Source of the DNA: Oligoflexales bacterium
GTDB lineage: Bacteria > Bdellovibrionota > Oligoflexia > Oligoflexales > Oligoflexaceae
Direction: 5' to 3'
Length of the DNA: 8,918 bases
Assembly (NCBI GenBank): GCA_015232735.1
Contig: JADFZC010000087.1
Span: 1 to 8,918 of the forward strand
Positions 1-6,792 of the stretch are shown piece by piece. Position numbers and translations under genes: made by a program. The notes beneath the pieces are model-generated. The model did no database searches. It was not told the origin of the DNA and saw nothing but the letters and a program-made list of their open reading frames with translations. The stretch's first letter is position 1; the number at the start of each line of letters is the position of its first letter.

Positions 1-2
1 TC

Positions 3-410
3 CTTGTGCAGCTGGGCGCCTGGTATCAGATCTTCATCACACCGAATCTCATACACCTTGTCCTTGTGTCGTTTGTGGTATCGAGGTCGCTTACCGGACT
101 TGCCGTGGTAAAACTTCCTCTGGCAAAAAGTTCCGGGATAGTCTTCTCTTTTGCGGAGCATGCCGAAAGGCGGATTGTTGTCCCTTTTCTTTCCATATGC
201 ACGGCGGCCTGCCTTTTGCTCATGATAGCCATGGCTCCGCCCGCGGGATTTGCCGTTGCTGTCCTTTTGGCATTGTTATCGTTATGGTTTTGGCATATGT
301 CAAGGGACCAGTTCGGGGGTATTACGGGGGACCTTGCGGGGTTTTATCTCGTTCTTTGCGAGACATCGATACTTGTTGTGCTCGGAATAATGGGGAGGGT
401 TGCCGGGTGA
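3..410 (+). CDS. cobS: Adenosylcobinamide-GDP ribazoletransferase, C-terminal part (5' end outside the window)
   Basis: This is the last roughly 135 residues of CobS, an inner-membrane enzyme that joins adenosylcobinamide-GDP to alpha-ribazole (or its phosphate) to give adenosylcobalamin (phosphate). Family members are about 250 residues, so roughly the first half lies upstream of the window. Visible signs are a very hydrophobic protein with about four membrane segments, an SRSLTGLAVV stretch followed by an AK-S-SG segment, and the C-terminal FGGITGDLAG motif followed by an LCE helix, which is the CobS signature. The true start is not visible; the GTG at 6 is only an internal codon. The stop codon overlaps the GTG start of the next gene by four bases (407-410), so translation of the two is probably coupled. 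The sequence style recalls clostridial CobS, but that is an impression from memory. Confidence 0.9.
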   Translation, partial: LVQLGAWYQIFITPNLIHLVLVSFVVSRSLTGLAVVKLPLAKSSGIVFSFAEHAERRIVVPFLSICTAACLLLMIAMAPPAGFAVAVLLALLSLWFWHMSRDQFGGITGDLAGFYLVLCETSILVVLGIMGRVAG

Positions 411-793
411 TTTTCATAGTTGGGGGAAACAGCCAGGGAAAGCTCGATTTCGCGCTCTCACTTCTCGGGATCGGTAAAGATGATGTGTCTGACGGCGGAA
501 GCTGCGATTTTCCATCGGCATTCGAAAAGCCCGTTCTTGATAAGTTGCATCTGCTTGTCGGGCGTCTTGTGAGAAGCGGGGTTGATCCATTGGAGTTTGC
601 CTTGAGAGGAATTTTGGTGAATCCTGGCATAACGGTCATATGCGACGAGATCGGGTCCGGAATTGTGCCTGTCGGAAAAGAGGACAGGCAGCTTCGTGAG
701 ACGGTCGGCACCGTGCAGTGCGAGTTAGCCAGAAGGGCAGACCGTGTTTACAGGGTATACTGTTCAATTCCGACTTTGATAAAGGGCGGATGA
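407..793 (+). CDS. cobU: Short CobU-like adenosylcobinamide kinase / guanylyltransferase
   Basis: The 128-residue product matches the two ends of CobU, which phosphorylates adenosylcobinamide and then transfers GMP to it. The N-terminus has a P-loop, GGNSQGKL (residues 6-13), with Leu where Ser/Thr normally follows the Lys. Residues 77-88 read VICDEIGSGIVP, matching the VVxNEVGxGIVP block of CobU, and the tail (ETVGTVQCELARRADRVYRV, then IPTLIKG) matches the CobU C-terminus. Full-length CobU is about 180 residues. Here the middle is shortened, and the HxxRR segment that carries the guanylated histidine is absent. I chose GTG 407 because the P-loop begins just after it, it gives the expected CobU N-terminus, and it overlaps the cobS stop as GTGA. 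An in-frame ATG at 197 would lie deep inside cobS and is unlikely. Family assignment is fairly secure; whether both activities remain is open. Confidence 0.82.
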   Translation: MIFIVGGNSQGKLDFALSLLGIGKDDVSDGGSCDFPSAFEKPVLDKLHLLVGRLVRSGVDPLEFALRGILVNPGITVICDEIGSGIVPVGKEDRQLRETVGTVQCELARRADRVYRVYCSIPTLIKGG

Positions 794-794
794 T

Positions 795-1415
795 ATGAGG
801 CAGGTTTATCAAAAGATGCATGACCTGTACCTGGTGAGGCATGCCGCCACCCAGGGAAATATCCGCGGCGCCTATGTGGGAAGGACAGACGAGGGGTTGA
901 GCGAAGCTGGGATAAGCGATCTTTTGAGACATATCGGGTTGGGAAGATACGCCGGGGTGGAACATGTCTACGAGAGCCCCATGAGACGATGCGTTGAGAC
1001 TGGAAGGATGATATACGGGGACACCCCCTCGTCAGTGGTGGAAGGTTTTATCGAATGCGACTTCGGCGTTTTTGACGGGAAGACATACGATGAGCTGAAG
1101 GATCTTCCGGAATACGGGCAGTGGCTTGACAGCGGAGGACTGGGAGCGGCTCCTCTGGGTGAAAGCGGATTTTCGGCCAGAAAAAGGTTTTGCAGCGCTT
1201 TTGAGAGAACGGTGTCGGAAATATTTGAAAAAAAAATCGAAAAGGCGGCGCTTGTGATACATGGCGGAACAATCATGGCCGTCATGGAGAGGTTTTCAGG
1301 GACAGAAAGAGGTTTTTTCAGCTGGCAGGCAAGGTGCTCAGAGGGCTATCACGTGAGGCTTTGCAGGGAAATGTGGATGAAGGACAGAAAGTTTGCAGAG
1401 ATATTTGAATTATAG
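795..1415 (+). CDS. CobC-like histidine phosphatase (probable alpha-ribazole-5'-phosphate / cobalamin-phosphate phosphatase)
   Basis: This is a histidine phosphatase superfamily (phosphoglycerate mutase-like) protein of 206 residues. The catalytic LVRHAATQGN motif is at residues 13-22, with Arg15 and the phosphorylated His16; Ala replaces the usual Gly of RHG. SPMRRCVETG (61-70) supplies the second phosphate-binding arginine, ECDFGVFDGKTYDEL (87-101) contains the usual acidic residue, and VIHGGTIMAVM has the second catalytic histidine, His156. In a cobalamin operon this family (CobC) removes the 5' phosphate from alpha-ribazole phosphate or adenosylcobalamin phosphate; that role is inferred from context. 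The start is uncertain. ATG 795 lies one base after the cobU stop, but ATG 816 gives MHDLYLVRHA, which is closer to the usual family N-terminus. A run of nine A's at 1228-1236 is inside the reading frame, which stays open. Confidence 0.85.
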   Translation: MRQVYQKMHDLYLVRHAATQGNIRGAYVGRTDEGLSEAGISDLLRHIGLGRYAGVEHVYESPMRRCVETGRMIYGDTPSSVVEGFIECDFGVFDGKTYDELKDLPEYGQWLDSGGLGAAPLGESGFSARKRFCSAFERTVSEIFEKKIEKAALVIHGGTIMAVMERFSGTERGFFSWQARCSEGYHVRLCREMWMKDRKFAEIFEL

Positions 1416-1420
1416 TTTTA

Positions 1421-1439
1421 TACAGCTTAAAAAGCTGTA
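1421..1439 (+). promoter_or_regulatory. Perfect 8-bp hairpin just before the cbiB ribosome binding site
   Basis: TACAGCTT (1421-1428), a three-base AAA loop, and AAGCTGTA (1432-1439) form a perfect inverted repeat in the 36-base gap between the phosphatase gene and cbiB. No T-run follows, so it is not a classical terminator. The 3' arm ends at the first A of the AAAGG (1439-1443) that likely serves as the cbiB ribosome binding site. It could modulate translation of the TTG-started cbiB, or mark an RNA processing or stability point. The structure is seen; the function is inferred. Confidence 0.45.
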
Positions 1440-1451
1440 AAGGCGGGTCAT

Positions 1452-2417
1452 TTGGTTGATGTTTTTGCGGTAATTACAGGATATGCGCTCGATATCGTTG
1501 CGGGTGATCCTCAAAATATCCCTCATCCCGTGAGGATGATGGGAAGCGTCATATCCCGGGGCGAGAGATTTTTACGAAGATTTGGCTGCGGGACTAAAGC
1601 GGGCCAGCTTGTTTCGGGGGCGGTTCTTACGGTATTTGTTTCCGGGATTTCGTATATGGCTTCGTTTCTTGTTCTTGTTTTTCTTGAGAGGGCAAGTCAC
1701 CTGGCCGCATTTTTGGCACAGTCGTTTATGTGCTATCAGCTTCTCGCGACAAAATCGCTGAGGGACGAGAGCATGAAGGTTTATCTTGCCCTTGAAAAGG
1801 GCGATCTTTCTGCGGCGAGAAGGGCGCTGTCTCGGATTGTGGGAAGGGACACGGAAAACCTCGATGAAACCGGGATATCGAGAGCCGCTATAGAGACGGT
1901 TGCCGAAAATACGACCGACGGGGTGATAGCGCCACTTTTTTACATGATAATCGGGGGGGCTCCTCTCGGTTTTTTTTACAAAGCCGTGAGCACGCTGGAT
2001 TCCATGATAGGATATAAAAACGAAAAATATTTGTATTTCGGACGATTTGCCGCCAGGCTTGACGATGTTCTCAACTACGTTCCGGCAAGAATATCGGCCT
2101 TTTTGATGATAATTTCCTCCTTTCTTGCGGGATATGATGCAAAAAATGCCATAAGAGTGTATTTGAGGGACAGGGGAAACCACCAGAGTCCGAACTCGGC
2201 GCACACCGAGGCCGTGTGCGCGGGCGCACTGAATATCCAGCTTGCCGGAGACAGCTTTTATTTTGGAAAACTTGTGAGGAAGAAGACAATAGGCGACCAT
2301 GGCAGGGATGTGGAAAGGGATGACATCAGAAGGTCCCACGCGCTTCTTTACGCCACATCGTTTCTTGGAGCGGTCATGGGGGCGGGGATTTGTGCAGTTG
2401 TGAGGTTTATGGCATGA
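1452..2417 (+). CDS. cbiB: Adenosylcobinamide-phosphate synthase CbiB
   Basis: CbiB is a membrane enzyme that attaches aminopropanol (or its phosphate, the CobD product) to the f side chain of adenosylcobyric acid, giving adenosylcobinamide (phosphate). The 321-residue length is normal for the family. The N-terminus has AGDPQNIPHPVRMMG, matching the CbiB GDP-x-x-PHPV block. The hallmark AIETVAENTTDGVIAPLFY lies near residues 145-165, followed by a YVPARISAFLMI segment and HQSPNSAHTEAVCAGALNIQLAGD. Several hydrophobic membrane segments are present, including residues about 55-80 and the last 20. The start is TTG 1452: an in-frame stop lies at 1428-1430, no ATG occurs before residue 29, and AAAGG at 1439-1443 is about eight bases upstream. 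The stop overlaps the cobD start as ATGA. Runs of seven G (1953-1959) and eight T (1970-1977) lie in the frame without breaking it. Confidence 0.95.
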   Translation: MVDVFAVITGYALDIVAGDPQNIPHPVRMMGSVISRGERFLRRFGCGTKAGQLVSGAVLTVFVSGISYMASFLVLVFLERASHLAAFLAQSFMCYQLLATKSLRDESMKVYLALEKGDLSAARRALSRIVGRDTENLDETGISRAAIETVAENTTDGVIAPLFYMIIGGAPLGFFYKAVSTLDSMIGYKNEKYLYFGRFAARLDDVLNYVPARISAFLMIISSFLAGYDAKNAIRVYLRDRGNHQSPNSAHTEAVCAGALNIQLAGDSFYFGKLVRKKTIGDHGRDVERDDIRRSHALLYATSFLGAVMGAGICAVVRFMA

Positions 2418-3487
2418 GATCAATGTATGAATATCTTCACGGAGGCGACATATATTCGGCGCGCAGGATGACGGGCGGTCAGGAAATTATCGATTTTTCC
2501 TCCAATATCAATCCTGCGGGACTTTCCGACAGGGCGCTGGACGCAATTTCCCATGCGGCCCGCCTGTGCTCAAGATATCCCGATCCGTTTTGCAGGGATT
2601 TGACCTCTGCAATATCGGAGTATGAGAAGGTGGACAAAAGCTGGATATTCTGCTCGAACGGGGCATCGGAAATCATATTCAGGCTTGCTCTGGCCTTCAA
2701 ACCCAAAAAGGCACTGATTCTGGCACCGACGTTTTCCGATTACGGGAGGGCCCTCGGGACGGTGGACTGCAAGGTTGTGAGATATGGTCTAAAGGCTGAA
2801 AACGGCTACATGGTGGGCAGTGATTTTCTGGAAAAAATTGAAGAGGACATAGATATGATTTTCCTCTGCAATCCAAATAATCCTACGGGAGAGCTGACCT
2901 CAGGCGATTTTATTGGCCGGATTCTGGAAAGATGCCGTGGCTCGGGCGCCATAGTGGTGGCCGACGAGTGTTTCATCGATTTTGTGGATGACCCTTCGGT
3001 TTTTTCAGCCCGGAAATATCTGAACGCCTGGGACAGCCTTGTAATACTGAAGGCGTTTACAAAGCTGTTTGCAATGCCGGGGATAAGGCTCGGCTATGCG
3101 ATGACGTCAAGCACGGGTATCATTGACAGGTTGAGGGCGAGCGGTCAGGATTGGGCGGTCTCGGTGATAGCCGAGGCGGCCGGCATGGCGGTTTTGGGCG
3201 ACAGGGAATACCTGCCGAGGACAAGGCAGCTGGTAAGGGAGGAAAGATGTTTTCTCAGAAGTGAAATCGAAAAACTTGGTTTCAAGGTGTACGGTTCCAG
3301 GGCGAACTATATATTCTTCAGGGCCTTTGGCATGAATGATCTTGACGGCAGGCTTTTAAGGCGGGGGATATTGATCCGTTCATGCTCGAATTATCACGGG
3401 CTTGATGGAACGTATTACAGGGTTGCCGTGAGGACACGCGCAGAGAATATGAGACTGATTGAAGAGTTCAGGAACATTTTAACATGA
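2414..3487 (+). CDS. cobD: Threonine-phosphate decarboxylase CobD (PLP enzyme, HisC-like)
   Basis: CobD decarboxylates L-threonine O-3-phosphate to (R)-1-amino-2-propanol O-2-phosphate, the substrate for CbiB. The 357-residue product is a class I/II fold PLP aminotransferase relative. Motifs in order are IDFSSNINPAGL near the N-terminus (typical of CobD rather than HisC), RYPDP, SNGASEIIF, CNPNNPTGEL (about residues 152-161), VVADECFIDF with Asp184, and the PLP-lysine block KAFTKLFAMPGIRLGY with Lys217. The C-terminus has the YYRVAVR block with the substrate-binding arginine. ATG 2414 was chosen because it forms an ATGA overlap with the cbiB stop and has a GTGAGG eight bases upstream; ATG 2423 is an alternative. 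The next gene again overlaps by ATGA. HisC itself is the main alternative, but the location beside cbiB and the N-terminal motif favour CobD. Confidence 0.93.
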   Translation: MRSMYEYLHGGDIYSARRMTGGQEIIDFSSNINPAGLSDRALDAISHAARLCSRYPDPFCRDLTSAISEYEKVDKSWIFCSNGASEIIFRLALAFKPKKALILAPTFSDYGRALGTVDCKVVRYGLKAENGYMVGSDFLEKIEEDIDMIFLCNPNNPTGELTSGDFIGRILERCRGSGAIVVADECFIDFVDDPSVFSARKYLNAWDSLVILKAFTKLFAMPGIRLGYAMTSSTGIIDRLRASGQDWAVSVIAEAAGMAVLGDREYLPRTRQLVREERCFLRSEIEKLGFKVYGSRANYIFFRAFGMNDLDGRLLRRGILIRSCSNYHGLDGTYYRVAVRTRAENMRLIEEFRNILT

Positions 3488-4617
3488 AAAAAGCGATGCT
3501 TGTGGTGATTGACGGACTTCACGATGAGGGAATTGAGATTCTCGGGGGGAGAAGTTCGTTTGAATATGCATTTCACCCAAATATCGACGCTCTTGCGCGC
3601 GGAGGTGAAAGGGGTTTTCTTGCCCCGTCCTCCAATGAAACCTCGCCCGAGAGCATGTCATCAATTTTATCGCTGCTTGGGGTGAGGCGCGATCATTTCC
3701 CTTCGGGAAGGGCGGCTTTTGAGCTTGTTTCTCACGGATATGGGCTTAAAGATGATGAAGTGGTGATGAGATGCAACCTGGTCGCTGAAGACAGCATGGG
3801 AAGGCTCAAATCATTCAACGGGGGCGGCCTTTCAAAATGCCGCCTGAAAAGAACTGGTGAAATATTATCCGGCTCCCGCGGCATCAGGTTCATACACCTT
3901 TCAGGGTACAGAAATCTGATTGTCATGAACAGGCGGCTGCTGAACGGATGCAGCCGCTTTCCGGCCCCTCCGCATGAGTCTGTCGGGGAAAACCTCGATG
4001 GACTTCTGTCCGGAATATTTTCCTCGTCGCCGGGACTGAGGGATTTTGCGGAAATGGCGTCGCGGGCCATATCGGTTTTTGGAGATGAGGATACGAGATA
4101 CCGTCTCTATCCATGGGGAATGTCGGAAAGGGCTGAGGTCCCGTCGTTTGAAAACATGTATGGGAAAAGGGGTGCCGCCGTCTGCGCGGCGGAAATAGCA
4201 AGGGGGATAGCCCTGTCGCTTGGCATGTCCGTTCCAGGACTTGACGGGATCACGTCCGACACCGACACTGACCTTTCGGCAAAGGCCAGGGCGGCCCTGA
4301 GCCTCCTTTCGGACCATGATTTCGTGCTTGTCCACATAAACGGGACTGACGAGGTCTCCCACAGGAGGGACGTCATGGGCAAGGTGAAGTTCATAGAAAA
4401 AATCGATGATGAATTTGCGGGGGCGCTTGTCGACGGCCCCTTAGGGGGCGTTAATATCATGTTCTGTTCGGACCATGCGACAAGTCCTATTAGCGGAAGG
4501 CATCTCGGGATTCCGGTTCCATATGTCATTTGCCGAGCGATGGAAAATGGAGGAGCTGAGGCTTTGGAAACTTCCGTGAACAGGATTGCCGTTCCGGAAT
4601 ATTTGATGAGGATTTGA
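3484..4617 (+). CDS. ApgM-like (cofactor-independent phosphoglycerate mutase family) protein of unassigned role in a cobalamin operon
   Basis: The 377-residue product belongs to the alkaline-phosphatase superfamily, closest to archaeal-type cofactor-independent phosphoglycerate mutase (ApgM). Residues that align with known metal ligands are all present: Asp10 (VVIDGL), the nucleophile Ser57 (in [12 protein letters not shown]), Asp289 and His293 ([10 protein letters not shown]), Asp330-His331 (CSDHAT) and His340. GRAAFE (75-80), MRCNLV (95-100), YPWGM (209-213) and YGKRGA (226-231) also match the family. It should therefore be catalytically competent. Glycolysis is an unlikely role given its place: it starts inside the cobD stop (ATGA) and ends three bases before cbiP. 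Relatives of ApgM have been proposed as homoserine kinases on genome-context grounds, so a threonine kinase feeding CobD is conceivable; a cobalamin-precursor phosphatase is another option. An AGGA at 3470-3473 is the likely ribosome binding site. Family assignment is strong, function is inference. Confidence 0.85.
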   Translation: MKKAMLVVIDGLHDEGIEILGGRSSFEYAFHPNIDALARGGERGFLAPSSNETSPESMSSILSLLGVRRDHFPSGRAAFELVSHGYGLKDDEVVMRCNLVAEDSMGRLKSFNGGGLSKCRLKRTGEILSGSRGIRFIHLSGYRNLIVMNRRLLNGCSRFPAPPHESVGENLDGLLSGIFSSSPGLRDFAEMASRAISVFGDEDTRYRLYPWGMSERAEVPSFENMYGKRGAAVCAAEIARGIALSLGMSVPGLDGITSDTDTDLSAKARAALSLLSDHDFVLVHINGTDEVSHRRDVMGKVKFIEKIDDEFAGALVDGPLGGVNIMFCSDHATSPISGRHLGIPVPYVICRAMENGGAEALETSVNRIAVPEYLMRI

Positions 4618-4619
4618 TT

Positions 4620-6131
4620 ATGGCAAAATCGATAATGATTCAGGGCACCATGTCGAGCGCCGGCAAAAGCCTCATCACAGCCGGACTCTGCAGGATCTTC
4701 AGGCAGGACGGAATAAGGGTGGCGCCCTTCAAGTCGCAGAACATGGCGCTTAATTCGTACATAACATCCGAAGGGCTTGAGATGGGGAGGGCACAGGTTG
4801 TTCAGGCCGAGGCAGCTGGAATAGAGCCGAGCGTGCGCATGAATCCGATACTCCTGAAGCCCACGAGCGACAGAGGTTCCCAGGTCATATTGAACGGCGA
4901 AGTCATCGGAAACATGACGGCGGCGGAATATTTTGCCGCCAAGAGGAAGCTGATCCCCGACATAATGCAGGCATACAGGTCTCTTGAGAATGAATATGAT
5001 CTGATAGTCATCGAGGGGGCCGGAAGCCCGGTGGAAATAAACCTGAAGGATGACGACATAGTGAATATGGGAATGGCGAGGATGGCGGGGGCTCCCGTTC
5101 TTCTCATCGCCGATATCGACAGGGGCGGGGTTTTCGCCTCGATCTACGGGACGGTCATGCTGCTTGACGATGAGGAGAGAGGTCATCTCAAGGGAACTGT
5201 CATAAACAAGTTCAGAGGGGATATTGAGGTTCTGAGGCCGGGGCTTGGGATGATTGAGGAAAAGGCTTCCTTGAAGGTCCTTGGAGTTGTCCCCTATCTG
5301 AAAATCGATATCGAGGATGAGGACAGCCTTTCCGACAGGATGAAAAGGGAGAGGGCCTTTGGAAAGGTTGACATCGCAGTCATAAGAACCCCCAGGATAT
5401 CCAATTTTACAGATTTCAACGTGTTCGAACTGATTCCATATGTCACTCTCAGGTATGTGGAAACCCTTGGTCAGCTCGGCACTCCGGATATGATAATTCT
5501 GCCCGGCTCAAAGAACACGATGGGTGATCTAATCTGGCTGAGACAGTGCGGGCTTGAGGAGGCGATAAGGAAAAAAGCCCGTGAGGGTGTCGCGCTGTTC
5601 GGGATTTGCGGAGGATACCAGATGCTCGGCATGAGGCTTGAAGATCCATATGGCACTGAATACGGCGGAGCGATGGAGGGGATGGGACTTCTTCCCATAA
5701 AGACTGTTTTCGCACGGGAGAAGGTAAGAAGGCAGGTCAAAGGCAGATTCAGCATGAATCCGGGTCATTTTTCCAGACTTGCCGGCATGTCTTTCAGCGG
5801 ATACGAGATTCATATGGGGATTTCAGACGGAAACAGCAGGCGTCCGCTGACGGAAATACTTGATGCAGGAGTGGACCAGAGTGAGCGTGAGGATGGCTGC
5901 GTGGATGGAAATGTGATGGGAACGTACGTTCACGGAATTTTTGATGAGGACGGCGTGGCCGAGGCCGTGGCATCCTCGCTGATGGAGGGAAAGGGGCTTG
6001 CTGCAGTAAATCCTCCGGCAGGGGCAAGTTACAGGAAGCACAAGGAGAGCCAGTTCGATATCCTTGCTTCAGCCTTGAGAGAAAGTATCGATATTAACGC
6101 TGTGTACGACATAATTGAACGCGGCCTTTAA
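4620..6131 (+). CDS. cbiP: Cobyric acid synthase, glutamine-hydrolysing (CbiP/CobQ)
   Basis: CbiP adds four amide groups to the b, d, e and g side chains of adenosylcobyrinic acid a,c-diamide, using glutamine and ATP, to give adenosylcobyric acid. The 503-residue length is typical. The N-terminal dethiobiotin-synthetase-like ATPase domain begins [13 protein letters not shown] (5-17) and continues with [10 protein letters not shown], an [16 protein letters not shown] block, [30 protein letters not shown] and [12 protein letters not shown]. The C-terminal class I glutamine amidotransferase domain has [19 protein letters not shown] with the nucleophile Cys330, and GTYVHGIFD with His438. In the CobB/CobQ amidotransferases the glutaminase triad is often reduced to Cys and His, which fits here. 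ATG 4620 follows the previous stop by two bases, with GAGG (4608-4611) eight bases upstream; the TTG at 4614 is a poorer choice. Confidence 0.97.
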   Translation: MAKSIMIQGTMSSAGKSLITAGLCRIFRQDGIRVAPFKSQNMALNSYITSEGLEMGRAQVVQAEAAGIEPSVRMNPILLKPTSDRGSQVILNGEVIGNMTAAEYFAAKRKLIPDIMQAYRSLENEYDLIVIEGAGSPVEINLKDDDIVNMGMARMAGAPVLLIADIDRGGVFASIYGTVMLLDDEERGHLKGTVINKFRGDIEVLRPGLGMIEEKASLKVLGVVPYLKIDIEDEDSLSDRMKRERAFGKVDIAVIRTPRISNFTDFNVFELIPYVTLRYVETLGQLGTPDMIILPGSKNTMGDLIWLRQCGLEEAIRKKAREGVALFGICGGYQMLGMRLEDPYGTEYGGAMEGMGLLPIKTVFAREKVRRQVKGRFSMNPGHFSRLAGMSFSGYEIHMGISDGNSRRPLTEILDAGVDQSEREDGCVDGNVMGTYVHGIFDEDGVAEAVASSLMEGKGLAAVNPPAGASYRKHKESQFDILASALRESIDINAVYDIIERGL

Positions 6132-6150
6132 AGGAGCTAATGTATAATTT

Positions 6151-6780
6151 ATGGATCTTATCAACGGGAATCTTTTGCCTGAGGAAATAGAGAGACTGAG
6201 CTTTGAGATAATATCGAGGGAGCTTGGAGAAAGAAAAATCGATGAGGACAAGGCCGGCATTGTAAAACGCGTGATCCATGCCTCGGCCGATTTTGACTAT
6301 GCCGACACGCTCTGTTTTTCGGAAAACGTCGTGGAAAAGGCTCTTTCTTCCATCAGGGGCGGCGCCTCCATTGTGACTGACACGAAAATGGCAAGGGCTG
6401 GAATAAATGCGGGAAGGCTGGCCTTTTTCGGGGGAAGCATCCACTGCTTCATTTCAGATGAGGATGTGGCTGAAAGGGCGAGATTTGAAAAGACGACAAG
6501 GTCTGCTGTCAGCATGGAAAAGGCGCTTGGCCTTGTCGATACCCCCCTGATATTCGCGATAGGAAACGCCCCTACGGCGCTTATCAGGCTCTCGGCCCTG
6601 ATCAGGGAGGGAAGGCTCAGCCCCGACCTGATAGTGGCGGCAGCCGTGGGTTTTGTAAATGTCGTCGAGGCCAAGGAGATGGTTATGGCGCTGGATGTGC
6701 CTTATATCGTAACAAGAGGCAGAAAGGGCGGAAGCAACATAGCGGCAGCAATATGCAATGCGTTGATATACATGTGTTAA
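6151..6780 (+). CDS. cbiC: Cobalt-precorrin-8 methylmutase CbiC
   Basis: CbiC moves a methyl group from C-11 to C-12 of cobalt-precorrin-8, yielding cobyrinic acid, a corrin-ring-forming step before CbiA/CbiP amidation. The 209-residue length fits the family. KRVIHASADFDYAD (40-53) holds the catalytic histidine, His43. SIVTDTKMARAGI (about 73-85), the LIFAIGNAPTALIRL block (about 143-157) and AAVGFVNVVEAKE (about 169-181) are family signatures, and the C-terminal TRGRKGGSNIAAAICNAL is also typical. Its start is ATG 6151: the only upstream in-frame option is blocked by a stop at 6145-6147. The strong AAGGAG at 6131-6136 is 14 bases away, longer than ideal. It is 19 bases after cbiP and the last gene of the run; the next gene converges on it. 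The CobH form of the aerobic pathway is the same family, and the cbi neighbours favour CbiC. Confidence 0.96.
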   Translation: MDLINGNLLPEEIERLSFEIISRELGERKIDEDKAGIVKRVIHASADFDYADTLCFSENVVEKALSSIRGGASIVTDTKMARAGINAGRLAFFGGSIHCFISDEDVAERARFEKTTRSAVSMEKALGLVDTPLIFAIGNAPTALIRLSALIREGRLSPDLIVAAAVGFVNVVEAKEMVMALDVPYIVTRGRKGGSNIAAAICNALIYMC

Positions 6781-6792
6781 CATTCTTATCAA
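6763..6792. other. Weak two-part inverted repeat centred on the convergent cbiC/RNase J junction
   Basis: TTGATA (6763-6768) pairs with TATCAA (6787-6792), and ATGT (6772-6775) pairs with ACAT (6780-6783), both around the same centre, with a three-base internal bulge on each side and a GTTA loop. The element covers the cbiC stop and the last codons and stop of the RNase J gene. It is AT-rich, short and lacks a T-tract on either strand, so it is at best a weak bidirectional termination or RNA-end element. No better terminator is visible at this junction. Confidence 0.25.

Noticed and set aside
1228..1236. Run of nine A's in the phosphatase gene, and the G7 (1953-1959) and T8 (1970-1977) runs in cbiB, as possible programmed slippage sites
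   Set aside because: The zero-frame reading gives full-length family proteins on both sides of each run, with no alternative frame that makes a recognisable product.
1572..2423. Long open frame of 283 codons on the minus strand opposite cbiB
   Set aside because: It has no recognisable motif, is very rich in Lys/Arg/Ser/His as expected for an antisense shadow, and the plus strand encodes a clear CbiB.
3484..4617. Calling the ApgM-like gene a glycolytic phosphoglycerate mutase
   Set aside because: The family match is real, but position and coupling inside the B12 run argue against a glycolytic role; left as family-level only.
4107..5186. Minus-strand open frame of 359 codons opposite the ApgM-like gene and cbiP
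   Set aside because: It runs across two convincing plus-strand genes, shows no domain signature and has shadow-like composition.
6143..6148. Perfect TATAAT just before cbiC on the plus strand, with TTGAAC at 6115-6120
   Set aside because: The spacer is 22 bases, too long for a standard promoter, and the transcript would start inside the first codons of cbiC; most likely chance in an AT-rich gap.
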